Positions 30,961-42,612 of a stretch of 64,000 nt of DNA are shown in pieces (position 1 is the first letter of the stretch; each line of letters opens with the position of its first letter). Under the pieces are notes generated by a model. That model worked only from the letters and a program-made list of their open reading frames with translations. It had not been told where the DNA came from and ran no database searches. A program made the translations under genes and the position numbers. Origin of the DNA: Cyanophora paradoxa (lineage: Eukaryota > Glaucocystophyceae > Cyanophorales > Cyanophoraceae); assembly GCA_004431415.1 (NCBI GenBank), contig QPMI01000231.1, positions 10,001 to 74,000 of the forward strand. The letters run 5' to 3'.

Positions 30961-33900
30961 CTCCCCACACAACCCCCAACCCCAACCCCAACCCCACACA
31001 TACACACGTATACACCAAATCCCCGCATCATGGGCTTTCGATTGCAATGAGGTCCATGACTTGGCCACGTAGGATGAGAAGAAGAAGGAGGAGGAGGGCA
31101 AGAAGAAGGCGGAGGAGGACAAGAAGAAGGTCCGCGTGGCAGGCCACCTGGCGGCCCACCCCTCCCCTGCCTGAACCGCGCGCGCAGGAGGAGAAGGTGC
31201 CCTTCGCGGGCGGCAGCCAGCCGGGGCGCCGCCTTGGTTGTGAACCCGCGGCGCCCCGCAGAAGAAGGAGGAGGAGCAGAAGAAGAGCGGCTCGGCCCCC
31301 CGCAAGCAGGTGCGCCTGCAGCGCGACGGTCGCCGCACCGGGGGCCTTCTGAGCGCCCCGCGCGCTCGTCCCGCGAAGGACGACCGGGCGCGCATTGAGT
31401 TCAAGGGCGCGGCCTTCCTTACGGCCTGCACCGACAAGAAGGACGTGCGCGGCGCCGGCGCCGCGCGGCCTCGCCCCGCGCCGCTCCCGACGGAGCGACG
31501 CCCCGCGCGCAGTTCCGCTACCAGTGCGAGGCGAAGGGCCTCGACGGTCGCCTGTGCGCCCCCGCCCGCGGCCCTGCCCTCGCCCCGCGCGCCCGCTCAC
31601 GCGCCCCACCGCGCCCCCGCGCAGCGACTGGGACGTGGTGGTGCGAGGCGCCTCGCCCCGCGCCGCCCTCGCCGCGCCCGACAGGCCGTGCAGCCGCTGG
31701 GCGGGAACGCGAGCGCGCCGGCGGCCCTCGCGGAGGCCATCGCGAAGGCGGACAAGAAGGGCCTCGAGATGCCCCAGTCGCTCCCGACGGGCCAGTGTGA
31801 GCCCCGCCCCGCCCCGCCGCCCCGCGCCCCCTCACGCGCCCCGCCAGACAACGTCTCCTGCACGGCCATCAACACCGAGACCGACGTGCGGCGGGTGGCG
31901 GGGCGGGGGCCGGCGCGTGGCTGGCGCGGGGCGGGGCTGAGGTGCGGGCCAGGTCTCGGTGACGCGGTGGAAGGTGGTGACGGTCTCGAGCGAGGCGGTG
32001 CTGCCGGCCGCCGTGCCCCTCTTCACCGACCGCGTCTTCTTCCTCGGCCAGGAGAAGGCCCGCCCCGGCTCCCCCGGCCCGCCCCCGCTCCCCCTCATCC
32101 CCCGCCCCCCCCACAGGTCTACGTCGGCGTCGAGCCCGCCGGTGCGCCGCGGCGTCGGCGACGCACCGCACGCCGGCGCGCTACTGAGGCCCCGCCCCGC
32201 AGTCCCCAAGAAGTGCGGCGACAAGAAGCTGCGGGTGCGGGTGGCGTGGACGGTGCTGGAGGGGACGCTGGCGGGCCCCAGCGGCAACGCTGTGACCTCG
32301 TTCGACAAGCCCGTGTGGGACGTCACCAAGCTCGTCGTTGTGCGCCCCGCCCCGCGCCCGGCCCTGCCCGCTGCCCGCCCACGCGCGCGACAGGCCGGCA
32401 AGCAGTACAAGTTCGAGGCCCGCACCACCATCGAGGGCGTCCAGGCCGTCGACACCCAGATCGTGCGCCAGCGCGCCTAGGACCTAGCACCCAGCTCGTG
32501 AGGCTGCTGCTACCGCTTGCCCATGCTGGGCGACGGAGCCTTCAAATTGGAACGGTGCTGCGGTGCTCCTCAGAAGCGCCCGAACCTTAGCCTTTTCCGC
32601 ACGATCGCCTGGAGTACGAGGGAGGGCTTGCTGGAGTCTGCCGCTGACGGGCCCCGCAGATCTCGATCTCCGTCAACGCGTCGGCCCCTGACGCGCGCAT
32701 CGTCGGCGGTGAGGCCCTCCCCGGCCCGCCCGCCGCCGTCCGGGCGCCGAGCGCCCGCTGCAGGGTCTTCTCGCACCATCGGCACGGGCAACAACCTGAA
32801 GGTTCGCCTTGTACGGAAGGACCAGGTGCGAAGCGGCCCCAACCCCGGCGCGCTTCCCGGCCCTCACGCCCGCGCAGAAGGGCGTGAGCATCGTCTGGTC
32901 GTGCGGCACCGCCAACGCGACCAACTCCACGGGCTCCTCCAGCGACTTCGGCGGCGGTGCGCCCTCCCCGGCCGGCCCTGAGCCGGCGCCCCCGGGCCCG
33001 ACCGGCGCGCAGCGTGCCCGGGGGCGCTCGTGGGGCCGGCGAACAAGGAGGAGTGGGAGATCACGCGGGGGGCGGTCCCCGCCGGCGTCTACCTCATCTC
33101 GGTGACGGTCACGCGCGACGGCGAGTCGGCGAGCGCCTCGCAGCAGATCCGCGTCGTCAACGGCTCCGTCCCCATCATCTTCATCACCGCCAGGGTCCCC
33201 TCGTGCGCCGCACCCCGGCCCGCCTGTCGCCGGCCGGCCGGGGCGCGCTGAGGGAGGGGTGCGGCAGGGTCGGGGGGTTCCCGTCGAACCAGGCCCTGCG
33301 CGTGAAGGCCGAGGTGGAGGACTCCGAGGGCGAGGGGAACTACCTCTACTACTGGAGCGCCACCGCCTCCGACGGCAGCGCCATCAACTTCCCCTTCCCC
33401 GTCCGCCCCCCGCCACCCGCCCGCGCCCAGCCCCGCGACGCGCCGCCCCGCAGGTGCCGACCAAGGACAACCGGGTGAAGTCGCTGACCTTCCCGCCCGG
33501 CACCTTCGCGAACCAAAGCGCGAGCGGCGCCTCTGTCACCAGTGCGCCCCGTCCGCCTCCCTCCGCCCGCGCCCCTCACGCCGCCCTGCAGTCAAGGTCA
33601 CCGTGCAGTCCGGTCCGGCCCCGCGACCCGCCCGCCGGCACGCCGGGGCGTGAGTCGTTGACGGCGCGGGGGGCGCAGTGAGCGCGGAGCTGACTGTGAC
33701 GCTGGCGACGCCGCCGACGTGCTCGCTGGCGCCCGACGCGTGCTGCGCGATCACCTCGCCCGCCTCCGCCGCCTCCATCATCCCCGGCGTCACCCCCGTC
33801 GAGGTCACCTGCGGCGGGTCCGCACCCCCCCCACACACACACACACACACACCCGCCGCCGCCGACGCGCCTCTTGCAGGTGGACGAGCGCCGCGGGGCA

Positions 33901-36215
33901 GATCTCGTATGCCCCGCGCGCCCTCAAGCGGGGCCGCTCGGTCTCCGACATCGCCTCCGGCTCCGACCCTCGGAACTCCTTTTCGCTGCGCCCCCCTACT
34001 CGTGACTCGTCCTATTCCTTCAAACTGCGGTAAAGAAATTATTTTCGTGGCGCGGCCTCTTCCTGCTGCGGCCGCCGACGACGGCTGCGGTTCGTAGCCC
34101 CGGCAAGGGCGCCCGCCAGCGCGACGACTCCGTCGTGGTGCGCCCCCCCCCCCCCCCCTTCGCCCTCGGGCCCCGGCCCCGGCCGAGCGGGCGGCAGCTG
34201 TTCATCGTCGTGACCGACGAGTCTGGGGCGGCCTCGCGGGAGGTCATCACCTTCGCGGCGCCGCGTGACCCGACCGGCCCCGAGCTCGCCGGCGAGCTGC
34301 AGGCGTCGACGGGCGAGCTCCAGGAGTTCCTCAACGCGACGAGCAGCGGCAATGCCACCGACACCGAGCTCGAGGACAACGCCGAGGTCGTCTCCCAGCT
34401 CGTCAACACCCTCAACGTCCGCCCTCCCGCCCCCCGCCCGCCGCGCGCCCGCCGAGCGGCGCGCAGACCGAGCCAAGCGGGGACCTCGAGCGGAACATCA
34501 CCGCCGCCACCACCGCGAACGTGACGACGGAGAGCGGCCTGCCGGCGCTCAACACGACCGACGCCGGCAACGCGACGGCGCCGGCCTCGCGGCGGCGCCA
34601 CGCCAAGGCCTGGTGGGGCTCCCCCCGCCGCCGCCGCCAGCTGCGCCAGGTCTCTTCCAGCGAGACCGCCGCCGCCGCGAGCACCGCCCTCAAGGCCCAG
34701 GCGCGCCCGCCCCGCCCCGCGTCGCCCCGGTCCGCCGAGCGCGGCGCAGACGGCCATCCTCAAGGGCAGCAGCACCCTCACCAACGACCTCCTCAGCACC
34801 GCCTCAAACACCTACGCCACCTCGGTCCGCCCGCCCCGCCCCGCTTCGCGCCCCGGGCTCCGGCGACCAAACCAGCGGGGGCGGGGGGCAGCTCCAGTCG
34901 GTGGCCCTCTCGGTGACGAACGCGGCGCTGACGAGCGCGTCGGACGCGACCGACCTCCTTAGCCAGGCGCGCCCAGGCGCCGGGGCGGGGCGGGGCGGGG
35001 CGGGGCGTGACGGGGCGGGCAGATGGCGACCTCGCTCGGCTCCCTCGACGACACCGAGAAGGACCGCATCTGCGCGACCAACACCTTCTTCGACCAGGCG
35101 CCGCCCCCCGCCCGCCCCCGCCGCCCCCGGCGGTGGGCCGAGCGGGGCGCGCAGGTGGTCCTCGGGACGGGCTTCCTGGCGCAGGGGGCCCCCGCGTACC
35201 GCGCCCTCGACTTCAACGGCGCCCTCACCAGCGTCAAGCGCGTCCTCGAGTCCGCCCCGCCCACCCCGCCGCGCCGCCCCGCCCCCGGCCCACGGCCCCG
35301 CAGCTTCTACTCCGCCAACTGCGCCATCACGGGCGCGGCGGCGAGCGTCTTCCCGGCCTCGGAGTCGCTGATCAGCGGGGTCCCCTCGAACATGAAGGCG
35401 GCCGTGCAGCGCGTGACGCGCACCGCCCTCCAGGCGTCCGGTGCAGCGACCGACTCGGTTATCGCCGCCTCGGCGGCCGGCTCGATCACGTGCCCGGGCT
35501 CGAGCTTCCGCCTGCCCTCCCTCGCGAGCGTCACCGGCTTCACGGGCGACGAGGCGACCATCGTGCACCTCCACCTCTGCCGCGCCACCTACCTCCCCGA
35601 GACCCGCGTCTCCAAGTCGTGCGCCCGCCGCGCCCCGCCCCCCCCCCCCGCCCGCCCCCGCCCGCCCCGCCCCGCCCCGCCCCGCCCCGCCCCGCCCCGC
35701 CCGCTCTGACGCCCCGCAGGGTCCCCGCCGGCGCCCCGGTCGCTGCCCTCGAGGTCAGGAATGCGGACGGGTCGGTGGTGCCGGTGCGGGCGCCGGGTGG
35801 CGGGGCGGGCGTCGGGGGCGGGGGCCGACGGCTCGGCGCAGGTCTCGGGCCTCACCGCCACGCCCATCACCATCGCCTTCACCAGTGCCGGTTCCGGCGC
35901 CGCCACCGGTGCGCTCCGCCCCGTCGCCTTGCCGGCCGCGGGGCCGAGGCCGGCGCAGAGAAGCTGGCGCTGCGCTCGTCGGCGGACGGGGGCGCCTCGT
36001 GGTCGGAGGTCGGCTTCGCGGGCGTCACGCGCGACGGCACCACGCTCTCCGGCACCTCCACGCACCTCACCCTCTTCGCCTTCGTCGATCTCACGACGCT
36101 CTCGAGCTTGGCGAATTTCATTCCGGGGGCCCTGCTCGGCGCCGCCCCCGCCCTGGGCCCTGCCCTCGTCACCCTCCTCGCTGCGCTCGCTGCCACCCTC
36201 GTGACCGCCTTCTGA
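28908..36215 (+). CDS. Large surface protein: filamin-like, REJ/PKD-like and GAIN-like parts
   Basis: About 30 exons. ATG at 28908 leads to a signal or anchor segment (FWTALAVLAALVALAAAA). A Lys/Asp linker of three 30 bp repeats follows at 29613-29701 (KKDDGKKEDD), then a filamin-type strand (VSGQPIAGSPFAVTVKKGD) and an Ig-like block (KPKLEKCSDAFDEATVTALG). After a Lys/Glu linker come REJ/PKD-like pieces: CGDKKLRVRVAWTVLEG, AGKQYKFEARTTIEG, GVYLISVTVTRDGESAS, NQALRVKAEVEDSEGEGNY and RQLFIVVTDESGAASREV. A helical stalk (LQASTGELQEFLNATSSG) precedes TTLSGTSTHLTLFAF, which resembles the last strand of a GAIN/GPS module but lacks its cysteines. The C-terminus is hydrophobic (LGPALVTLLAALAATLVTAF), fitting a GPI anchor or tail helix. 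Polycystin-1 and REJ proteins share this order but add an 11-helix channel part that is absent here. Many N-x-S/T sites are present. Confidence 0.65.
30770..31070 (+). repeat. C-run, CA microsatellite and CCCCAA repeats in an intron
   Basis: One long intron of the surface-protein gene holds a run of about 28-30 C (30899-30928), about 15 CA units (30928-30958), and CCCCAA/CCCTAA arrays on both sides (30833-30868, 30970-30998). Confidence 0.9.
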
Positions 36216-36231
36216 ACCGGCCGCCGAGGCG

Positions 36232-36271
36232 CAAAATAAAGCTGGCCGTGCTTGCACGGCCCGCCAGCTTT
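36232..36271 (+). terminator. AATAAA with hairpin at 3' end of surface-protein gene
   Basis: AATAAA at 36235-36240, 20 bp after the stop, runs into an inverted repeat (AAAGCTGGCCGTGC, loop TT, then GCACGGCCCGCCAGCTTT) giving an 8 bp plus 6 bp stem with a bulge. This is probably the mRNA 3' end region. Confidence 0.55.
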
Positions 36272-36824
36272 CGTTTTCCGTGCGCTTTAAGCTTTTAGTT
36301 AGTTGTAAAGTTCGCGGTAATTCATGCTCCAGTTCATTTCGGAACATCAGGATCCGGACGAAGCGATGCCTCCTGATCCCGGGTCCCCCTGATCATGAGC
36401 GATGCCGCGCGCGGGCGGGGCGATGTCTATAAAGCATATCTTACGACGGTCCTCAGTGGTATCTAGTCGGGGAGACATATTGGGCGATGTGGAACTCATG
36501 ATCATGGTAGTTGTACATGTGTTGCCAAGTTGTGTGCTAATGCAAGATCTGGAGATACACCGGGCGATGTCTAGCTGGTAGAAGCCTTGAAGCTCGTCGA
36601 GTCGAGATCGACTCGAGAGCTCGCTGCAATTTTAATTTCGAATTCAAGCTCGAGCTAAAGGTGAGCGCATGTCAGCTCAGTTCCGGACCAGGAGGCGCTC
36701 TAGATCTCGTCCCGGGATCCGGATGATCGGCCATCGCATCGCTGGACCTAGACGGCAGGCGTGCACGAGACTCGAAGGCATGTGCTTTGCGACACTGGAG
36801 CGCAGAGGAGAGATTGGGGCGGGC
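36272..36824. other. Intergenic, nothing seen
   Basis: Lower-GC spacer between two converging genes. It contains CGGGCGATGT twice and several GAGCTCGA-type strings. No gene supported. Confidence 0.5.
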
Positions 36825-38723
36825 CTACTCGGGGCGGGAGCGCATGTGGCTGGCCTCCGCCTCGAGCTCCTGCAGGGGAGTGAGGCGGGTCGGGGCGCGC
36901 GGGGGGCGCGGGGCACCTCGACCGTGTCCCACGCCACGCGCGCCTCCTTCGAGGTCGCCCCGAACTTCGCCGTGGCCTGCGGGGGCGTCGGGGCGACGCG
37001 GGGCCGCCGCGGTGGGCGAGCGGGGCACCTCGCGGGCGCTCTCGATGGCGGCCTGCACCTTGACGGCCACCTCCCGGTCCTTCCTGCGCCCCGCGTCGCG
37101 CCCCGCCCCGCCCAGCCCTGCCCCGCCCGCCAACCCCTCGCGCACGCGTTCTCCGCCCGCTGGTACGGCTCCGCTTTCTCGGCCTTGAAGGCTGCGGGGC
37201 GTGGGCGGGGGCGCCGCGGGCGGCCGGCGCGGCGGCGCGCACTCTCGGAGACCTTGACGGCGGAGAGGCGCTGGTGGCCGGCCTCCGCCTCCAGCTCCTG
37301 CGCCGCGGCCCGTTGGCGGCGCCTGGCGGGGCGGGCGGGGAAGGGGGGCGGCGCGCCTCGAACGCGTCCCAGGCGGCGGCGGCCTCCTTGGAGCGCGGGC
37401 CGAATTTATTCGTCGCCTCCTGCGCCCGCGCCCGCGCCCGCTCGATCTTCCCCGCCACCATCTCCGACACCCTGCGCGCCGTCATCCGCCGCCCGCCGCC
37501 GGGCCCGCCGCCGGCCCCGCCCCGCGCACTCGTTCTGGGCCATGTCCGTGGCGGCGGCTGCGGGCGAATAAGGGCGGTGCAGGCTTCATGGCAGGCATGG
37601 GGCGCTACCGGAGGGGTTGAAGTCGCCGAAGAAGGTGCCCTTGTCGAGCCGCTCCTGCCGCCCCGCCCCTCAGCGCCCCGCTCGCGAACGCCCGCCTGCA
37701 GGCGCGCGACCTCCCCGCGGACCTTCATCTCCGTCGACTCGCGGGGCCCGGAGCCCATGAAAGGCTGGAAGGTCGCGGCCTCCGCTGCGCGTACCCTCAG
37801 AGCGGCCGAAAGAGAAAGGAAAAGAAATCCAGCGCACGGGCGGCGGCCTGGACCGAAGCCTTGGCGGCGCTCTTGATGTGAGAGAGCTCGGCCTCGAGCT
37901 CCTGCGCGGGGGCGTCGGGCGGGATGCGACCACCGGAGCGCGGCGGCTCGGCACCTCGACGTCGTCCCACGCGACGCGCGCCTCCTTCGACGTGGCGCCG
38001 AACTTCGCGGACGCTTCCCGGGCCTTGGTGAGGGCCTCCTGGATGCGCTCGCCGAGGGACGCCACCGCCGCGTCGTCCAGCTGGATCGGCGTCGACTTGC
38101 GGTTCGCGTAGGTCGGGACCTGCAGCGTCGACTCCCCGCCAGTCGGCTTGCCATCACGACCCTTCGCGTGCGCGACCTCAGCCTCGAGCTCCTGCCGCAC
38201 TTCCGCGTGAGCGGGACAAGTGCGCACATGCGCGAATCGGCCAGGCCGGAAAGCGAGGCAGGGGGCCATCGGAACGAACCTCAACAGCGTCCCAGGCACT
38301 GGCGGCTTCCTTGGAGCTGGCACCGAACTGCTTGGTCGCCGAGCGCGCCTTCAGGATCTCCTCCTCCAGGCGCCTCTGGGCGTCTCTGCATAACCGCAGG
38401 GGCAAAGCCGACGTCAGCATGGCTAGGTAATTCAACACGTAAAGACGCGAAAGACGAAGGCGGACGCACTCGAGCGACGCACAGACGCCGAAAACGATCC
38501 GTGCACGCGCAACTGCCATCGGCAGATTAGAGACGGGGGGCAGCCTGGAGACTGTAGCAACCGGCCGCGAACCATTCTGTGCCGAGAAACGGGCCGGCTT
38601 CACGCCCACGAAGGCATTGCGGATTTTCGCCTTCGCGGCTTGCGCGCGCACGACGCCAGACTGTGCCGCCGGCGAAGGGCGGGGCAGCGCCGCGGGAACA
38701 GTGACTACGAACGACGCAGACAT
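36825..38723 (-). CDS. Plastid CP12-like protein with four core repeats
   Basis: CP12 is the small disordered linker that ties GAPDH to phosphoribulokinase and shuts down the Calvin cycle in the dark. The leader MSASFVVTVPAALPRPSP and its Ala/Arg/Ser run to about residue 60 look like a muroplast transit peptide. Four repeats carry the CP12 core. They read KQFGASSKEAASAWDAVE (about 38280-38390), KFGATSKEARVAWDDVE (about 37955-38055), KFGPRSKEAAAAWDAFE (about 37357-37445) and KFGATSKEARVAWDTVE (36916-36984). Each is followed, across a phase-0 intron at the same place, by ELEAE..H. Family members read C....S.ECA.AWD.VEEL; here both cysteine positions are Ser/Phe/Gly/Ala, so no disulfide redox switch is possible in these repeats. 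A different block (FQPFMGSGPREST; ERLDKGTFFGDFNPS) lies between repeats 2 and 3. The stop at 36825 follows SHMRSRPE. Confidence 0.72.
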
Positions 38724-38986
38724 AGTTGTGCGTGTGTCGCTCGTTGAACGCTTGTGTGATCGATGGGGGGGTACTCCCAGAAGCCGCTCTCTGTGCGGCA
38801 GTGCGCGCGACCTACTACGTACACACTGGAAGCCTAGGCGGGAGCGATGTGAGGAGCGAACGTCGACTGTAGAAGCCGACTTCGGGATGCCCTAGGCCTC
38901 ACCGTCGGACGTCTACGTGCCCCGCCGTCAGGGTCGACTCGGCGACGTCGACGTCGACCCGCTAATAGGGCCGCTATAGGCATAAA

Positions 38987-41900
38987 CTATGAACTCCGCT
39001 GCGCTCGATCCGATGGGCAGTGTGCAGAATTCGAGACTAGTACGCGCGACGCTAGCTGGGGGATGCGGAGGGGTGCTTTGGTGCGGAGGAGGGGACGAGT
39101 GGCCGGTCGACGACGCGAATCTTGAGGTTGATAAAGGGCCGGGGCGCCGGCGCGCCTGGCGCGCCGGCGCCACTCGCCGATGGGCCGCCCCCTGGGAGCT
39201 GGGACGGCACCTGCCGAGCGCGTCAACCAGGGGCGCGTGGCCAGGGAGGGCGGGGGCGTGCTCGCCTTCGCGGCGGGCTGCGCCTGGGCGCCCCCTCCAA
39301 GGCCCGATCCATGGGCAGGGCCTGCAGGAGGCGCGGCGTGGAGGGCGTGGCCCGGAGGCGGGCGGGCGGCATGAGAGGGCGCAGGGCGAGCGGTGGGGGC
39401 AGAGGAGGACGGGAGCAGGGTCTGGGTGTTGCCCGGGGGTTTCCCGGGCACGGCGTCGGGCGGCTGTGGGCCACGCTCCCGCTTCTTGCGCCTCGCCTGC
39501 GGGGCATCCGAGGCCACGGGAGCCGACGCTGCGGCCTCCTGGCGGAGCCCGTCGGGCGGCTCTGCTGCCGGCCCTGCCGCACCCGGACCAGCCGGAGAGG
39601 GGCGGGACGATGGCGACGCGGCCGCCGCTGCTGATCCGTCAGCTGTCGCCTGGGCACCAGCGCACTTCGAGGTGCTGTTCGCAGGGGTTGCGGCGCCGCT
39701 GGCGAGGGGTGGGGCTGACGGCGGCGGGGCGGGTTGGTTCGATGACGCGGCGTCTGTTGGGAGGGGAGGGGGGGGAGGCGACGGAAGCGAAGACGCGCTC
39801 GGGCCAGCACAGCCCGGTGCTGGCGCGGGCTCGTCCAGCACGGGCGCCGGCGCCGGCTCCTCCCGCTTTCCCGAGGGACCCTCCTTCACTGCGATCGAGG
39901 GGCGGGGGGTGAGGCGCGCGAGGGTCGCCGGCGCCGGCAGCGCACGGATGACCCCGCGGTTTAGACTTGAGAGGCAGCGGACCCTGCCGGTGACCTGCAA
40001 GCGGGTGAGGGGCGCGGCAATGGGGCCGGGGCGGGCGCACCCGCTGCTGGCCCTCGTCCCACACGCGCCGGCACAGGTACACCGCGTCCCGCGCCCTGCC
40101 GCCCCTCAGCAGGGGGCGGGGCGGGAGGGGGCGGGGGGGAGGACTTCTTCTCGGTGAGGGCGGCCGGGGGCCGGGGCTGGGCGACGAGGTCGGGCTCGAG
40201 GGCGAGGCGGCGCTCCTTGTAGGCCCTCCAGTACTGCCGCCCCGAGCGAGCTCCCGCGTCAGCACGAAGGAGCCCCTCGACGAGGCGTCAGGGGCGAGCC
40301 GGGAGCGGGCCGCACCGGGACCGTCAGCACCGCCGCCCGGCCTGCGCGCGCGCTCAGCGAGGGCGGAGAGGGCGGGTGGGAGGGCGCGCCGATGACCGCC
40401 CCCAGGGGCTGCGTCTCCACGTGCGGCTCCCCGTCGATCATGCCTGCGGGTGCGGTGAGACGGGGCGGAGAGGCGCCGCTCCAGAGGACCGCCGGGGAGG
40501 GACCTTCCCAGATCTCGCCGCGGGTGAGGGGGCGCGGCTGCTCCTCGGGGGCGACGTCGACGTGCTCGCGGCTGTAGAACCAGGCGACCTCGACGCGGCC
40601 CTCGTCGTGCCGCCCCGCCGGCTGCGCCGCCCCCGCCTCAGCCCCGCGCGCCGCCGCGCGCCGGGGGACGGCACCATGAGGATGCGGACGACGCGGGCGA
40701 CCCAGAGGGCCGTCCCGCCCTCCGCCGCCATCCGCACGCAGTCGTTCACGGCGAAGCGCGACTCGCCCAGCTGCACCGCATCGTAGCTCTCCGTCCCGTC
40801 CTCCAGCCGCCCCAGGAGCCCGATGGGCAGCACCGGCCGCGAGTCGACCTCCGCCTCCCACGCAACCGCCCCCCGCACCGCCCCGCCACGCTTCGCCCGC
40901 CGCCTGATCACGCTCCCCGCCGAAGACGCCGACGCCGCCGACGAGACCCGGCTCTCGTCCGAGTCGCTCCCCCCTGCGCCGCCGTCAGCCCATCACCCGC
41001 TGGCGCACGCCTTGAGAGAGCAGCACCTGGCTCTCCCGACGGGCCCAGCGACGTGTCCCCTGCCAACAGATTCGGAGCCCTCCGAGAAGCTAAGCTGCTT
41101 TTGGCGCCGCGCGAACCCGCAGGGGCGCGGCCGGGGCCCCCGCCCCGACCCCGCCCTCTCCCCCGGCCCCGGCCCCGGCCCCGGCCCTGGCCCCGGCCCG
41201 GGCCCCGAACTCGAACTCCGATGGCGCCCGCCTCCGACTGAGCGACATCCGCCGGCTCCGACGCTTGCCCCGACAGACTCCCCGTCGCCTGATCCGGGTC
41301 CGTCGACGCTTCGCCGACACGGGATCTCTTGCTGGCTCCAATCCTTTCCGTGACTGGCTCTCCGTCCGCGGCTTCCGCGGTTCGCTTCCAGGCCAATGCG
41401 CCGCGCGCTGCACCGCGTCCCGATCCACGGCCGCTGCCACCACGACCTCGCCCGCGACCCGCGCGCCCCCGAGTCTCGACACCAGGGCCAGACTCTGCTG
41501 GTGGCGCGGGAGCAGCCTCGTGGGGCGCGGCGGCGGCGGCCGCATCGCCTGCTACGGCTGCAGACTCCCGGGCCACCTCGCGCGGCGTGGGGCCCGAGGA
41601 GCGCGCGCCCCGACCGCGCCCTCGGGCGCGCGGGCCGCGAGCTGCCCGGCTCCTGCCGCGGCCGCCTCTCGACGATCGATCCGTCTCTGGCTTGCTGTCG
41701 GTGCTGCTCGCAGCGCCACGCGCCGCTGCACCCCCGCCTCGACTGGAGCTCGCTGTCCGGCCCCGCCCGCGGCCTCGAGAGCCGCGAGCTCCGCGCGCCG
41801 TCGCCCAGCTGGCTTCTCCAGCGCTTTTGGGCGCCGCGGCGATTGCGGGGGAGGTGCTGGATGGGGCTGCCGAGCCGGAACTACCGTCAGCCACCTCAGG

Positions 41901-42612
41901 CGACGCCTGCCCTGCCCGTGCGCCTCGTCCTCGGCTGGAAGATCCTGCCCTGCCCCGTCCGCCTCTGCGACCGCCTCGAAGCCCGCGTTGAGTGCCGTGC
42001 GCTGATGCCTGCTCTGCGCTGCTCTCTCGGGAGCTCAGGCCAGCGCGGCCGCCGCGACCTCGCCCGCCGCGTCCTTTCCTGGGTTGGTCGGCTGGGGTTG
42101 AACGATGTCCTACGTGCGCATCCGCCGCGGGCGAAGCTGGTGCAGCTGAGCTTTCCAAAGCAGCGCCGGCCTCTCCCCGGTCATCTTCTGCTGTGCTGTT
42201 CTGCTGCGCATTGCGGGGGCACGCTTTAGTCCGTCGAACGAACAGCGCATTTTGAAACCACGCGCACCAGCTTCTCGCCTTTCCGAAACCGCTTTTTGAG
42301 AGGGACGCTCGCTGACGAGGACGGGAGCAGATCCGCCGCGCTGTCCTTCTCTTGGGAGCGGTCAAATCTCTCTCGCATCTCCGCGCAATGCCCCAGGTGC
42401 GCGGCCGGCTCCCAGGTGTTCGACGACTCCGGCCAGCCATGCCTTCCGGTGAGCTCAAAAAAGGCCCAAAACCTCTATTAAGCGTGCTCCACGAACCACT
42501 TGATCAGGTACTCGAAGCCGCGATGTCTGTGGGACAAGCGCCGGGCGCAAATGCGCTCGACCTCCCATTCCTCGTCGCTGCTGTCATTTGACCGTTTCCG
42601 CCTCCTCGCCAT
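38987..42612 (-). CDS. Chromodomain - RG-rich - BAH domain protein
   Basis: ATG at 42612 opens a chromodomain: EEWEVERICARRLSHRHRGF, EYLIKW joined over a GTTCGT...AG intron to HGWPESSNTWEPAAHLG, which fits the methyl-lysine reader pattern Y-V-E-I...YLVKWxGxPxxxNTWEP. A 65 nt intron leads in phase (KL|QNSTAED) into about 450 residues rich in Arg/Gly (GRGRGRG) and acidic/Ser stretches. A 35 nt intron joins this to a BAH domain: SRFAVNDCVRMAAEGGTALW, VARVVRILM, GRVEVAWFYSREHVDV, RGEIWE, EPHVETQPLGAVIGRAAVL, YLCRRVWDEGQQRVTGRVRC. The C-terminal 250 residues are Pro/Ala-rich. The last junction is uncertain: the stop is 38987 or, in another frame (PFINLKIRVVDRPL), 39052. A nuclear reader that couples histone methylation to another activity is likely; partners are unknown. 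Confidence 0.72.

Noticed and set aside
40908-42458. Single 516-residue Arg-rich ORF as a stand-alone gene
   Set aside because: Its first 40 codons are the wrong frame of the chromodomain exon. In-phase introns join it to the chromodomain upstream and BAH downstream.
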